This document shows, piece by piece, positions 1 through 7,798 of a stretch of DNA of 15,290 bases. Under the pieces are notes generated by a model. That model saw only the letters and a program-made list of their open reading frames with translations. It did no database searches and was not told where the DNA came from. The translations under genes and the position numbers were made by a program. The stretch is from an uncultured Bacteroidales bacterium. GTDB lineage: Bacteria; Bacteroidota; Bacteroidia; Bacteroidales; UBA932. How positions within the stretch are numbered: the stretch's first letter is position 1; each line of letters starts with the position of its first letter. Location: NCBI GenBank assembly GCA_934702165.1, contig CAKUYG010000032.1, positions 1 through 15,290 on the forward strand, read 5' to 3'.

Positions 1-311
1 GTACAGTCTACCTCTCCCTCATGGGACCTGAGGGCCTTCGCAAGGTGAACATGCTCTCATACGCAGGGGCCCACCGCCTGTACACCGGCCTGCTCAAGAC
101 AGGGAAGTTCGAGAAAGTCTTCGATGGCGATTTCCTCAAGGAATTCGTACTCAAGCCGCTTTGCCCTGTGGACAGGCTCCAGAAAGCCCTGCTTGACGCC
201 GGTTATTTCGCAGCTCTCCAGACTGAAGAAGGCTATGTGACATTCTGCGTCACCGAGAAACACGGGGCGGAGGAGATAGACAGGATTCTGGAAATCGTAA
301 AAGCTCTCTGA
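1..311 (+). CDS. gcvPA: Glycine dehydrogenase (decarboxylating) subunit 1, C-terminal fragment
   Basis: This is the last ~103 codons of the alpha chain of the split P-protein of the glycine cleavage system, which works with GcvPB to decarboxylate glycine and pass the aminomethyl group to lipoyl-GcvH. The frame is open from base 3 and has no start in the window, so the gene is cut at the left edge. The visible protein contains a [14 protein letters not shown] segment, typical of the C-terminal part of GcvPA, and ends with a small alpha/beta domain ([21 protein letters not shown]). The TGA at 309-311 lies 2 bp before the gcvPB ATG, so the two chains are almost certainly co-transcribed and translationally coupled. 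Identification rests on the motif plus the neighbouring gcvPB. Confidence 0.9.
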   Translation, partial: TVYLSLMGPEGLRKVNMLSYAGAHRLYTGLLKTGKFEKVFDGDFLKEFVLKPLCPVDRLQKALLDAGYFAALQTEEGYVTFCVTEKHGAEEIDRILEIVKAL

Positions 312-313
312 CA

Positions 314-1690
314 ATGAAATACTACGACAAACTCATATTCGATCTTTCGCGTCCGGGAAGGACCGGATATTCGCTCCCGGAGACGGATTGTACCCTCCCT
401 GCTGAAGGAAACGTCTGGCGGCGTTCAGACCTAAAGCTTCCTGAAGTCAGCGAACCTGATGTGGTACGCCACTACACAAACCTCAGCCAGATGAATTTCG
501 GTGTGGATACGGGCTTCTACCCGCTCGGCTCATGCACCATGAAATACAACCCTAAGATCAACGAGGAGATTGCAGCAATGCCGCTCTTTGCCGGCCTGCA
601 CCCGCTACAACCGTCAGAAACGGTCAAAGGAGCGGAAGAAGTGTTTGACGGCATCGACAAGGCTCTATGCGCGATCACGGGCATGAAGAAATTCACTTTC
701 CTCCCATGCGCCGGCGCACATGGAGAACTGACAGGCCTTATGCTGATGCGCGAATATCATTTTAGCCGAGGCGACTTCGCGCGCAAGAAAGTGATTGTGC
801 CCGACAGTGCACACGGCACCAACCCGGCCTCGGCTGCAGTATGCGGTCTGGAGATTGTTGTCGTCAAGTCCAAGGCTGACGGGCTTGTGGACGTGGAGGA
901 TCTCAAACCGCTGCTCGGCGATGACATCGCAGGCATCATGATGACCAACCCCAATACTCTCGGACTCTTCGAGCGCGACATCAAAGAGATCGCCGAACTC
1001 GTGCACGGATGCGGAGGACTGCTCTATTACGACGGAGCCAACATGAATCCGCTCCTCGGGATGGTACGCCCGGGTGACATGGGATTCGACATCATGCACC
1101 TTAATCTCCATAAGACTTTCGCTACTCCGCATGGCGGCGGAGGGCCGGGAAGCGGCCCCGTCGGTGTGGCTGAACGGCTGGTCAAATTCGTGGACATACC
1201 TCGCGTGAGCGGGTTCCACGGCAACTTCGGAGTCATTCTCAGGGCATACGCCTACATCCTGAGTCTCGGTAAGGAGCACATCAGGATGGCAGGTAAATTG
1301 GCCACCCTAGGAGCAAACTACATCAAGGAAAGCCTCAAGGACTGCTACAAACTGCCTATCAAGACCGTCTGCAAACACGAATTCGTGTTCGACGGACTTC
1401 TTGAGCCGAACGGAGTGAGCACTCTTGATGTCGCAAAGCGCCTTCTGGACTATGGCTTCCATGCACCTACCATCTACTTCCCGCTGCTGTTCCATCAGGC
1501 CATCATGATCGAGCCTACCGAGACAGAATCGCTTGAGACTCTGGACGCGTTCATAGACGTGATGCGCAAGATCGCAGGGGAGGCGGCTTCAGATCCTGAG
1601 ATGCTCCATTCTGCTCCGCACAACACTCCTGTAGGGCGTCCGGACGAGACACGTGCAGCGCGCCAGCCGATAGTGAGATACGAAGCATGA
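314..1690 (+). CDS. gcvPB: Glycine dehydrogenase (decarboxylating) subunit 2
   Basis: This is the PLP-binding beta chain of the two-subunit glycine decarboxylase (P-protein), a cytosolic enzyme that releases CO2 from glycine. The 458-aa product is close to family length. Visible family segments are the N-terminal [14 protein letters not shown] motif, the [11 protein letters not shown] motif near residue 165, and the PLP-lysine motif [18 protein letters not shown], with Lys267 as the expected Schiff-base lysine. The ATG at 314 is 2 bp after the gcvPA stop. The stop overlaps the next gene's ATG in an ATGA, so the three genes appear to form one transcript. No glycine riboswitch can be checked because the operon start lies outside the window. 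Confidence 0.96.
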   Translation: MKYYDKLIFDLSRPGRTGYSLPETDCTLPAEGNVWRRSDLKLPEVSEPDVVRHYTNLSQMNFGVDTGFYPLGSCTMKYNPKINEEIAAMPLFAGLHPLQPSETVKGAEEVFDGIDKALCAITGMKKFTFLPCAGAHGELTGLMLMREYHFSRGDFARKKVIVPDSAHGTNPASAAVCGLEIVVVKSKADGLVDVEDLKPLLGDDIAGIMMTNPNTLGLFERDIKEIAELVHGCGGLLYYDGANMNPLLGMVRPGDMGFDIMHLNLHKTFATPHGGGGPGSGPVGVAERLVKFVDIPRVSGFHGNFGVILRAYAYILSLGKEHIRMAGKLATLGANYIKESLKDCYKLPIKTVCKHEFVFDGLLEPNGVSTLDVAKRLLDYGFHAPTIYFPLLFHQAIMIEPTETESLETLDAFIDVMRKIAGEAASDPEMLHSAPHNTPVGRPDETRAARQPIVRYEA

Positions 1691-2505
1691 AAAAAAGCTA
1701 TAAAGGACTGCTCATATTGATTATCCCTTTCGTTGCGGGTTTCCTTGTCGGCCTGATGGTCGGGGGAACCCGCAATAGGGATAAAGATGTCCAGACAGAG
1801 CTGCAGATATCCGCCGAGGAGAAAGTTGAGGAAAAGGCAGATGCCGACATCGAGGAGCAGATCGACGAAGAAGCGTCAGCTGTCGAAGTGCCAGGTGACG
1901 ATGTGGACGGTACCGGGGAGTCACACGCCAGAGAGATCATATACTACGGCAGACGGCTAAAGTATGCCACCGTTTTCGCAGACCTCAATCCGGCCCACCT
2001 CGAGGTGGCAAAGAAAATCGGACTGCAGACGATCCCTCAGACAAGGTCCGAACTTGAAAGCATGCCCGGGCTGGTCCATATAACAGATAACGACTACTAT
2101 GTGGTCGATGACCTCAAATACTCAATGCCGTATCTGACCCAGGGCGCCGCGGATGAGCTCAACGCCATAGGCAAGGCATTCAAGGACTCTCTCGCCTCAA
2201 AAAAACTGCTTGACTACAAGCTGGTCATATCTTCTTTGCTCCGCACGGAGGAAGATGTCAGGAAACTGCGCCGCAGCGGAAACCCAAACGCCAGTGACAA
2301 CTCAGCGCACTGCTACGCCACGACATTCGACATTACATACACACGTTATTGGAGCGAGGACGAGACAGAAGCTTTCATGCAGCCATACGAACTGACCAAG
2401 GTGCTCGGAGAGGTGCTGCGCGACCAGAAGAAGGCCGGACGGTGTCTGGTCAAATATGAACGCAAAGAACACTGCTTCCACATCACCTCTACTTTGAGCA
2501 GGTGA
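1687..2505 (+). CDS. DUF5715-like membrane-anchored protein, possible M15-type metallopeptidase fold
   Basis: The 272-aa product has a single N-terminal membrane segment at about residues 7-26 ([21 protein letters not shown]) with no obvious cleavage site. A very acidic, low-complexity linker follows (about 35-80), then a globular domain from about residue 85. That domain has the spacing of an M15/Hedgehog-type zinc site: a serine and His208 with Asp215 ([11 protein letters not shown]), then a C-terminal HCFHI segment with His262 and His265. I recognise the overall pattern as DUF5715, known mainly from Bacteroidetes. Peptidase activity is inference; a likely role is on cell-wall peptides in the periplasm. 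The ATG overlaps the gcvPB stop by 4 bp (ATGA), yet no link to glycine metabolism is apparent. The last 17 bp overlap the convergent trmO end. Confidence 0.75.
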   Translation: MKKSYKGLLILIIPFVAGFLVGLMVGGTRNRDKDVQTELQISAEEKVEEKADADIEEQIDEEASAVEVPGDDVDGTGESHAREIIYYGRRLKYATVFADLNPAHLEVAKKIGLQTIPQTRSELESMPGLVHITDNDYYVVDDLKYSMPYLTQGAADELNAIGKAFKDSLASKKLLDYKLVISSLLRTEEDVRKLRRSGNPNASDNSAHCYATTFDITYTRYWSEDETEAFMQPYELTKVLGEVLRDQKKAGRCLVKYERKEHCFHITSTLSR

Positions 2506-3166
2506 CAATCTCAACAACCCTCAGATGTTGTCCGCTGACTTTGAAGCGTATATCGAAGCCCCCGAAGAGCAGACCATACATCCTGTCCGGATCATCCTGA
2601 TACTGCGGACGGGGGTCTTCTGCAAGCAACTCACGCAGCGCATCAATGTCCGGTTTTGAAAACATACCTTCGACACCTTCCGGGAAAGATACATCCAGTT
2701 TGCCCCACCCGCATCTGTCCGTGAAGCCGCTGCGCACCCCGGTATGGCTGTCAGCATACTCTATGTAAGGTTTTATGTCATAGATGGGTGTGCCGTCAGC
2801 AAGATCCGCGCCCTGCACATGTATGATTCCGGCAGCAGGATCCACGGAGGAGATTCTTACAGAGCTGAGTCCCAGATGGTTCGGACGGAAAGGGGAGCGC
2901 GATGCGAATACCCCCACACGTGTGTTTCCTCCAAGCCTTGGCGGCCGCACGGTAAGATGGGCTGACGTGGCCGGCCGATTGAGATTGAACCCCCATATAA
3001 GCCACAGGTAATCGAATTCTTCCAGGCCACGCAGAGCCGCCCCTGATCGGTATTCTTTCTCAAGTACTATCTGCCCGGACAGGGAAGAGGCAAGCCCTGA
3101 CTGCCTCGGCAGCCCGAACTTGCCCCCTACAGGAGAGCGGAAAAAAGCAACCGGCTTAATCTCCAC
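2489..3166 (-). CDS. trmO: tRNA (adenine-N6)-methyltransferase TrmO (YaeB/TsaA family)
   Basis: TrmO methylates N6-threonylcarbamoyladenosine at position 37 of ANN-decoding tRNAs, using S-adenosylmethionine. The 225-aa length is near the 235 aa of E. coli TrmO. Signature segments include an N-terminal IKPVAFFRSP, the VRPPRLGGNTRVGVFASRSP block (about residues 73-92) running into FRPNHLGLS, and LADGTPIYDIKPYI (about 122-135). These match the beta-barrel catalytic domain; the C-terminal part has the FKVSGQ-type ending of the family. It is the last gene of a three-gene minus-strand group: its ATG at 3164-3166 lies inside the end of the M23 peptidase gene (11-bp overlap). Its 3' end overlaps the convergent DUF5715 gene by 17 bp, leaving no space for a separate terminator. 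Confidence 0.94.
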   Translation of the reverse strand: MEIKPVAFFRSPVGGKFGLPRQSGLASSLSGQIVLEKEYRSGAALRGLEEFDYLWLIWGFNLNRPATSAHLTVRPPRLGGNTRVGVFASRSPFRPNHLGLSSVRISSVDPAAGIIHVQGADLADGTPIYDIKPYIEYADSHTGVRSGFTDRCGWGKLDVSFPEGVEGMFSKPDIDALRELLAEDPRPQYQDDPDRMYGLLFGGFDIRFKVSGQHLRVVEIVTCSK

Positions 3167-4418
3167 TTTGCTGCACTCTTACGCTGTCTGAAGGTGCCGG
3201 CATGGCGCCCGCTTCCACCATATACTTGTCATACAGGGCGTTGAACTCCTGCATATACTTCTTGTTCAGCGGTTCTGATGCCGGAGAATTGAGAGAGAGA
3301 GGATCTATAGGACGCCCTTTCTCCCAGATACGGAAGTCAAGGTGCGGCCCCGTGGCGGTGCCCGTCGCGCCCACGTAACCTATCAGTTGGCCCTGAGAGA
3401 CCCTTGTACCCACCTTTATGCCCTTGGCAAATCTGGACAGGTGCATATAGCAGCTCTCATATCCCTGCATGTGCTTGATGCGGATGCGGTTGCCTCCGCC
3501 AGTCCCGTCCCAGCCGCATTTGGTGACAACTCCGTCGCCGATGGCGTGAACTTCCGTCCCTGTCGGAGCGGCATAATCAACTGCCGTGTGGGCCTTGACC
3601 TTCCCGGTGACCGGATGCTTACGGTGATATGAAAAACGGCTGCTGATGCGGTTGTATTTCAGAGGAGCCTTAAGAAACATCCTTTTAAGGCTCACGCCAC
3701 CTTTATCCCAATAAGTGTTGCCGCCTCCCTCGGCTGTCTGAAAACGAACAGCCGCCACCTGCTTGCCGTCACTGCCGCTGAAGAGGCTGAAATGCACTGT
3801 GTCTATGGACACGACCTCGTTTTCGCACACGGTTTGCGAATAGATCACGCGGAAACGGTCACCATCTCTGAGAGTGAAGAAATTGACGCTCCACTGGTAG
3901 ATGTCGGCAAGATTCATTATCAGATTCGGAGATGCGCCGGCAGCCTTCATGTCGTTCCAAAGGGAACTTCTTATCGTGACATCCGCCAGCCTGCGCTGCT
4001 TCTCCACAGGTTTGTCCACATTCCATATCGCAAGCGAATCAGTGCACTGGAAAACCGTAGAACGGACACGGTCATGTTCATAGACGACATAGCGCAGGAT
4101 CCTGCTGCTGTCCGTCTGATCGTAGTACGCATGGATATGGTTACCCGCACGTATCTTGCGCAGGTCGAACACATCGCGCTCACAAAGTGTGCTGAGAGTA
4201 TAAGCGTCTGACGCGCTCATGCCCAGACGCCGCATCAGCACTGAGAAAGTGTCCCCGCTGCGGAGCTGCGTAGTGTCAGCCACATATCGGTCTGTGTAGA
4301 ACCCCAGTGGCGGGGGAGTGTCATCAATCCCGCTACCGTCTGATGTGTTTTCTCCCTTAGGCCCGCAGGCGGCTGCAAAAGCCGCCACAACAGCCAACAG
4401 ATAGTATCGTGTCTTCAT
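3156..4418 (-). CDS. M23 family metallopeptidase lipoprotein (MepM/YebA-like murein hydrolase)
   Basis: This 420-aa protein starts with a lipoprotein signal: a short basic start, a hydrophobic stretch and the lipobox AAAC with Cys18. An acidic Ser/Gly/Asp-rich linker follows. Residues ~45-200 resemble the OapA/LysM-like N-terminal module of MepM-type endopeptidases (RSGDTFSVLMRRLGMS; FFTLRDGDRFRVIYSQ). The M23 domain spans ~260-375: His277 and Asp281 in HTAVD, His326 in YMHLSRF, then GPHLDF with His359. The usual second His of the HxH motif is Asp361 here (codon GAC). The protein is expected in the periplasm or outer membrane, cutting peptidoglycan cross-links. The gene starts 6 bp after the HerA-like stop and overlaps trmO by 11 bp, so it is the middle gene of an operon. 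The family call is firm; activity is uncertain because of the Asp. Confidence 0.93.
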   Translation of the reverse strand: MKTRYYLLAVVAAFAAACGPKGENTSDGSGIDDTPPPLGFYTDRYVADTTQLRSGDTFSVLMRRLGMSASDAYTLSTLCERDVFDLRKIRAGNHIHAYYDQTDSSRILRYVVYEHDRVRSTVFQCTDSLAIWNVDKPVEKQRRLADVTIRSSLWNDMKAAGASPNLIMNLADIYQWSVNFFTLRDGDRFRVIYSQTVCENEVVSIDTVHFSLFSGSDGKQVAAVRFQTAEGGGNTYWDKGGVSLKRMFLKAPLKYNRISSRFSYHRKHPVTGKVKAHTAVDYAAPTGTEVHAIGDGVVTKCGWDGTGGGNRIRIKHMQGYESCYMHLSRFAKGIKVGTRVSQGQLIGYVGATGTATGPHLDFRIWEKGRPIDPLSLNSPASEPLNKKYMQEFNALYDKYMVEAGAMPAPSDSVRVQQSGD

Positions 4419-4424
4419 ATATGC

Positions 4425-5981
4425 CTATTTTATAAGATTCCCGAGAATGCTCCGCGTCAGAGTGCGCAGCGCACTTGAAGCTGCGCTGGATATGGCCTTG
4501 TCGGCCACGCTCTTCCGGGATTTGCTCTTTTTCCCGCTTATCGCATTGGCCGCCGCCGTCCCGGCACTGCGGCTGACACTGGACAGTGCGGCCGTTGCAG
4601 CGGCCGTGAGTACAGCTCCTCCGATCTTGGCAGCTTTGCTGCGTCCGGCACGCGAATCTTTCTCCGCCTTAAGCCGCTCCTGTTCCTCAGCTGCCCTGCG
4701 GCTGTCCGCAAGCAGCAATTCAAAGGCGGATTCACGGTCAATGGGCGTGTCGTATTTACCACGAAGAGGCGAGCTGTTGCGTATATCAAGCCTCTGCCCC
4801 TCGGTAATAGCTCCTATCTGGCTCAAAGGGAACAGAATCTTCGCACGCTGCACCACAGACGGGGCCCCGTTTTCATCAAGGAAACTGACAAGCGCCTCAC
4901 CGGTGGAAAGGTTCATGATTGCGTCTTCTGTCTTGAATCCGGGATTAGCGCGGAATGTCTCCGCAGCGGCACGCACCGCTTTCTGGTCCTTCGGAGTATA
5001 GGCCCGGAGCGCATGCTGGATACGGTTTCCAAGCTGTCCCAAAACGGAGTCAGGAATGTCAGACGGGTTCTGGGTGATGAAATAAACACCCACACCCTTA
5101 CTCCTGATGAGTCTGATGACCTGCTCGATCTTGGCCACGAGAGCCGGAGAGGTGTCAGTGAAGAGCGTGTGGGCTTCATCAAAAAAGAAGACAAGTTTAG
5201 GGAGTTCCAGATCTCCGACTTCCGGGAGTGTTTCGAAGATCTCCGACAGGAGCCAAAGCAAGAAGGAGGAGTAAAGCTTGGGATTCTGCATCAGCTTGTC
5301 TGCCGCCAGTACACTCATGACCCCTTTTCCGGCCTCCGTGGCAAAAAGATCCCGGATTTCAAAAGAGGGCTCGCCGAAGAACTTGTCGGCGCCCTCGTTC
5401 TCCAAAGAGAGAATGGCTCGCTGTATCGCCCCTACACTTGCCGCTGTCACGCCGCCATATTGGGAGCGGAGTTCAGATGCATGTTGCGAAACATATCCAA
5501 GCATGGCGCGCAAGTCCTTTATGTCAATCAGCAGCAGCCTTTTTTCGTCCGCTACGCGGAACACGATGTCAAGAACCCCCGACTGGACATCGTTCAGGTT
5601 CAGCAACCGTCCGAGAAGCTGCGGCCCCATATCGGATATGGTCGTGCGCATCGGATGCCCTTGTTCTCCGAACACATCATAGAGCCGAACCGGACAAGCT
5701 TCAAAATGAGGGGAACCTATGCCGAACTCGGCGCAGCGCTTCTCTATGAAAGAAGTCATCCTGCCTGGCTGGCTGATACCCGAGAGATCCCCCTTCATGT
5801 CTGCCATGAAGCAGGGAACCCCAGCCTGGCTGAATGTCTCGGCCAGGACCTGCAGCGAAACCGTCTTGCCGGTGCCTGTAGCTCCGGCTATGAGGCCATG
5901 GCGGTTGGCCATTCGCCCGATGATACTTATAGGCCCGGATGGAGCATGGGCCACATACAATCCTTTTTCTCTGTCGTACAT
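4425..5981 (-). CDS. HerA/YjgR-like P-loop ATPase (DUF853 family)
   Basis: This is a cytosolic ATPase of the HerA/FtsK superfamily, DUF853 branch, similar to E. coli YjgR. Counting from Met at 5981, Walker A is GATGTGKT at 33-40 (Lys39) and Walker B is KLVFFFDEAH, with Asp268 and Glu269. Between them is the ADMKGDLSGIS motif characteristic of the family, and after Walker B come YFITQNPSDIPDSVLGQLGNRIQHALRA segments. The C-terminal ~75 residues are Ala/Ser/Lys-rich and repetitive. The frame stays open to an ATG at 6053, but those 24 extra residues look unlike the family, and MYDREKGLYV is the better start (518 aa). The cellular role is not established. It heads an operon with the M23 peptidase (6-bp gap) and trmO. 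The tail overlays a long antisense frame that is not a gene. Confidence 0.9.
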   Translation of the reverse strand: MYDREKGLYVAHAPSGPISIIGRMANRHGLIAGATGTGKTVSLQVLAETFSQAGVPCFMADMKGDLSGISQPGRMTSFIEKRCAEFGIGSPHFEACPVRLYDVFGEQGHPMRTTISDMGPQLLGRLLNLNDVQSGVLDIVFRVADEKRLLLIDIKDLRAMLGYVSQHASELRSQYGGVTAASVGAIQRAILSLENEGADKFFGEPSFEIRDLFATEAGKGVMSVLAADKLMQNPKLYSSFLLWLLSEIFETLPEVGDLELPKLVFFFDEAHTLFTDTSPALVAKIEQVIRLIRSKGVGVYFITQNPSDIPDSVLGQLGNRIQHALRAYTPKDQKAVRAAAETFRANPGFKTEDAIMNLSTGEALVSFLDENGAPSVVQRAKILFPLSQIGAITEGQRLDIRNSSPLRGKYDTPIDRESAFELLLADSRRAAEEQERLKAEKDSRAGRSKAAKIGGAVLTAAATAALSSVSRSAGTAAANAISGKKSKSRKSVADKAISSAASSALRTLTRSILGNLIK

Positions 5982-5987
5982 ATTTTT

Positions 5988-5995
5988 CAAAATTA
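5988..5995 (-). promoter_or_regulatory. Candidate -7 element of the HerA-like/M23/trmO operon
   Basis: Read on the minus strand this is TAATTTTG, a full match to the Bacteroidetes TAnnTTTG element. No clear TTTG-type -33 element is seen 19-21 bp upstream. It sits only 6 bp from the chosen start codon at 5981, so transcription would begin almost at the ATG. Confidence 0.4.
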
Positions 5996-6008
5996 CGAAA
6001 AAACTTCC

Positions 6009-6016
6009 TATTATTG
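6009..6016 (+). promoter_or_regulatory. Candidate -7 element for aqpZ
   Basis: TATTATTG has one mismatch from TAnnTTTG at a defined position. A weak TTTC at 5985-5988 lies 20 bp upstream in the -33 position. It would give a leader of roughly 50 nt before the aqpZ ATG. It lies in the 93-bp divergent gap between the HerA-like gene and aqpZ. Confidence 0.35.
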
Positions 6017-6074
6017 CACGAAAAATTGGTTGCAGAGGTGTTTTTGCAAACATGCGGCCATTAAAAGATCAATT

Positions 6075-6746
6075 ATGAAGAAGTATTTTGCTGAACTTGT
6101 CGGGACCATGGTCCTGACACTTCTCGGCTGCGGTACGGCGGTATTCGTCGGCTGCGGCACGGCGGCCGGAGTTGTCGGGACCGCGCTTGCCTTCGGGCTT
6201 TCTGTTGTGGCCATGGCCTACACTATCGGTGGCATCTCCGGCTGCCACATCAACCCAGCGATCACACTCGGAGTTGTCCTGTCCGGCCGCATGGGGTGGA
6301 AAGACGCTTTCGGCTATTGGGCCGGCCAGCTCATCGGCGGAGTGCTCGGAGCAGCCATCCTGTATCTCATCGTCAGCGTCACCGGCGCTCCGGGAGCCAT
6401 GGGTGATCCGTCAGGACTGGGAGCCAACGGGACTGCAAATGCCGGCGGCCCGGCTGGAGCACTGCTTGTGGAACTTGTTGCCACCTTCATCTTCGTCCTG
6501 GTAGTCCTCGGCACGACCGATGACAAGAAAGGTGCCGGAAATTTTGCGGGACTCGCCATCGGACTCAGCCTCGTGCTTATTCATCTGGTATGCATAAACC
6601 TTACCGGAACATCAGTCAATCCGGCCCGCTCTCTCGGCCCGGCCCTGTTCGTCGGCGGAGAGGCCCTGCGCGACGTATGGGTATTCTTCGCAGGCCCGCT
6701 GGCAGGTGGAGCACTTGCGGCGCTGGTCTGGAAAGCATTGAAATAG
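6075..6746 (+). CDS. aqpZ: Aquaporin Z, water channel
   Basis: This 223-aa inner-membrane MIP-family channel carries both pore signatures: HINPA (Asn60-Pro61-Ala62) and SVNPARS (Asn182-Pro183-Ala184). Aligned by eye to E. coli AqpZ, the aromatic/arginine selectivity filter is intact: Phe40, His170, Thr179 and Arg185. This is the water-selective pattern rather than that of a glycerol facilitator. Six membrane segments are visible. The start is the ATG at 6075 (MKKYFAELVGTMVLTLLGCG), which matches family N-termini. The frame is open far upstream, but that part is antisense to the HerA-like gene and is not coding. The gene stands alone, with a weak promoter candidate upstream and a strong intrinsic terminator downstream. 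Confidence 0.97.
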   Translation: MKKYFAELVGTMVLTLLGCGTAVFVGCGTAAGVVGTALAFGLSVVAMAYTIGGISGCHINPAITLGVVLSGRMGWKDAFGYWAGQLIGGVLGAAILYLIVSVTGAPGAMGDPSGLGANGTANAGGPAGALLVELVATFIFVLVVLGTTDDKKGAGNFAGLAIGLSLVLIHLVCINLTGTSVNPARSLGPALFVGGEALRDVWVFFAGPLAGGALAALVWKALK

Positions 6747-6766
6747 AAATCTCGGCATAGAGTGAG

Positions 6767-6796
6767 GGCGGGGCCTGCATGGGCTCCGCCTTTTTT
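6767..6796 (+). terminator. Intrinsic terminator of aqpZ
   Basis: A 9-bp GC-rich stem (6767-6775 with 6782-6790, one G-U pair) closes a 6-nt loop and is followed directly by six T at 6791-6796. It lies 20 bp after the aqpZ stop and separates aqpZ from the recombinase gene. Confidence 0.9.
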
Positions 6797-6836
6797 GTGG
6801 GCAAAAGGCTGCATACCAATTCAAAACATATTTCTT

Positions 6837-7745
6837 ATGACCAGCATCACCACAACAAGTCTTAATGACTTCATCAGCACTCTTTCCGCAAAGATGAAAG
6901 AAGAAGGGCGCTTCGGAACCGCCCGCAACTATGACAGGGCCAGGGCCAGTTTCGCCCGGTTCATAGGCACAGGCAGGGCCCGCAGGATGCCCCTGGACGA
7001 AAAACTGATCTGCGAATACAGCGATTACCTTGACGCCATGGGAATTGTCCGCAACACCAAATCTTTCTATATGAGGATATTGCGTTCGGCGTACAACAAG
7101 GCCGTCTCTGAAGGGCTCGGCACGCAGACAAAACCGTTCGGGAAAGTATACACCGGTGTGGACACCACGCGCAAACGCGCCCTTGACGAGGGTTCCATCC
7201 GGAGAATTCTCAAAATGGACCTGCACGCCGACAAAGACGCGGAACTCGCCCGCGACCTTTTCGCCTTCAGTTATTTCACCAGGGGGATGGCCTTCGTGGA
7301 CATGGCATTCCTGAAGAAAAAAGACGTGAGCGGGGGAGCGGTCAACTACATACGCAGGAAAACCGGCCAGCGGATGTCAGTCAAATCCGAACCATGCATA
7401 CAGAAGATAGTCAGCAAGTACTCTCCATCCCCGGGCAATTACCTGTTCCCGCTTCTGAAAAGCGACAACCCTCAAGAAGCATACAGCGAATACGAGCGGA
7501 CTCTTTCGTGGTATAACAGAGAACTGAGGTCATTGGCGGCCAGAGCCGGTATCCCTACCGGGCTCACCTCATACGTGGCACGTCACAGCTGGGCCACGTC
7601 AGCCAGAAACCACCGCATATCGCTGTCTGTGATAAGCGCCGGGATGGGGCACACATCAGAAAAGACCACAAGGATCTACCTGGCATCAATAGAGAACTCC
7701 GAAATCGACAAAGCCAACAGGAAACTGCTCTCCGTCTTCAAATAG
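6837..7745 (+). CDS. Tyrosine recombinase/integrase, solitary
   Basis: This is a 302-aa site-specific recombinase. It has an N-terminal SAM-like core-binding domain (~8-100; TARNYDRARASFARFI, RNTKSFYMRILRSAYNKA) and a C-terminal catalytic domain. Visible catalytic residues are Arg149 (YFTRGMAFVD), Lys175 (RRKTGQ), Arg249 (SYVARHSWAT), His272 (GMGHTSEKTT) and the nucleophile Tyr281 (RIYLAS). The first box-II histidine (HxxR) is Tyr246, which I recall as common in Bacteroidetes integrases of the phase-variation and conjugative-element type. The ATG at 6837 is preferred over an in-frame ATG at 6762, which lies inside the aqpZ terminator region. No excisionase, cargo genes or paired att repeats are visible. 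The gene points at the 3' end of tRNA-Phe, 53 bp away. It could be an element remnant or a local invertase. Confidence 0.93.
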   Translation: MTSITTTSLNDFISTLSAKMKEEGRFGTARNYDRARASFARFIGTGRARRMPLDEKLICEYSDYLDAMGIVRNTKSFYMRILRSAYNKAVSEGLGTQTKPFGKVYTGVDTTRKRALDEGSIRRILKMDLHADKDAELARDLFAFSYFTRGMAFVDMAFLKKKDVSGGAVNYIRRKTGQRMSVKSEPCIQKIVSKYSPSPGNYLFPLLKSDNPQEAYSEYERTLSWYNRELRSLAARAGIPTGLTSYVARHSWATSARNHRISLSVISAGMGHTSEKTTRIYLASIENSEIDKANRKLLSVFK

Positions 7746-7762
7746 GGTGTATGAATGACATG

Positions 7763-7795
7763 AAAAAAGGAGACCGATCATCGATCGGCCTCCTT
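7763..7795 (-). terminator. Intrinsic terminator downstream of tRNA-Phe, also facing the recombinase
   Basis: 7767-7779 pairs with 7783-7795 (12 of 13 pairs, one A-C mismatch) around a 3-nt loop. On the minus strand the stem is followed by six T (complement of 7763-7768), giving a good intrinsic terminator for the tRNA-Phe transcript. On the plus strand there is no T tract, but the stem sits 21 bp after the recombinase stop and could protect that 3' end. Confidence 0.82.
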
Positions 7796-7798
7796 AAG

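Noticed and set aside
665..1279. 204-codon minus-strand frame inside gcvPB
   Set aside because: It is antisense to the catalytic part of GcvPB, with no recognisable motif and no sensible start context.
5013..6074. Long plus-strand open frame running in frame into aqpZ, suggesting a 577-aa fusion
   Set aside because: The upstream ~350 codons are exactly antisense to the HerA-like ATPase, show no domain pattern, and aqpZ has a family-typical start at 6075.
6762..6836. 25-residue N-terminal extension of the recombinase from an ATG-type start at 6762
   Set aside because: It begins inside the aqpZ terminator stem and the extra residues do not resemble an integrase N-terminus; the ATG at 6837 is better.
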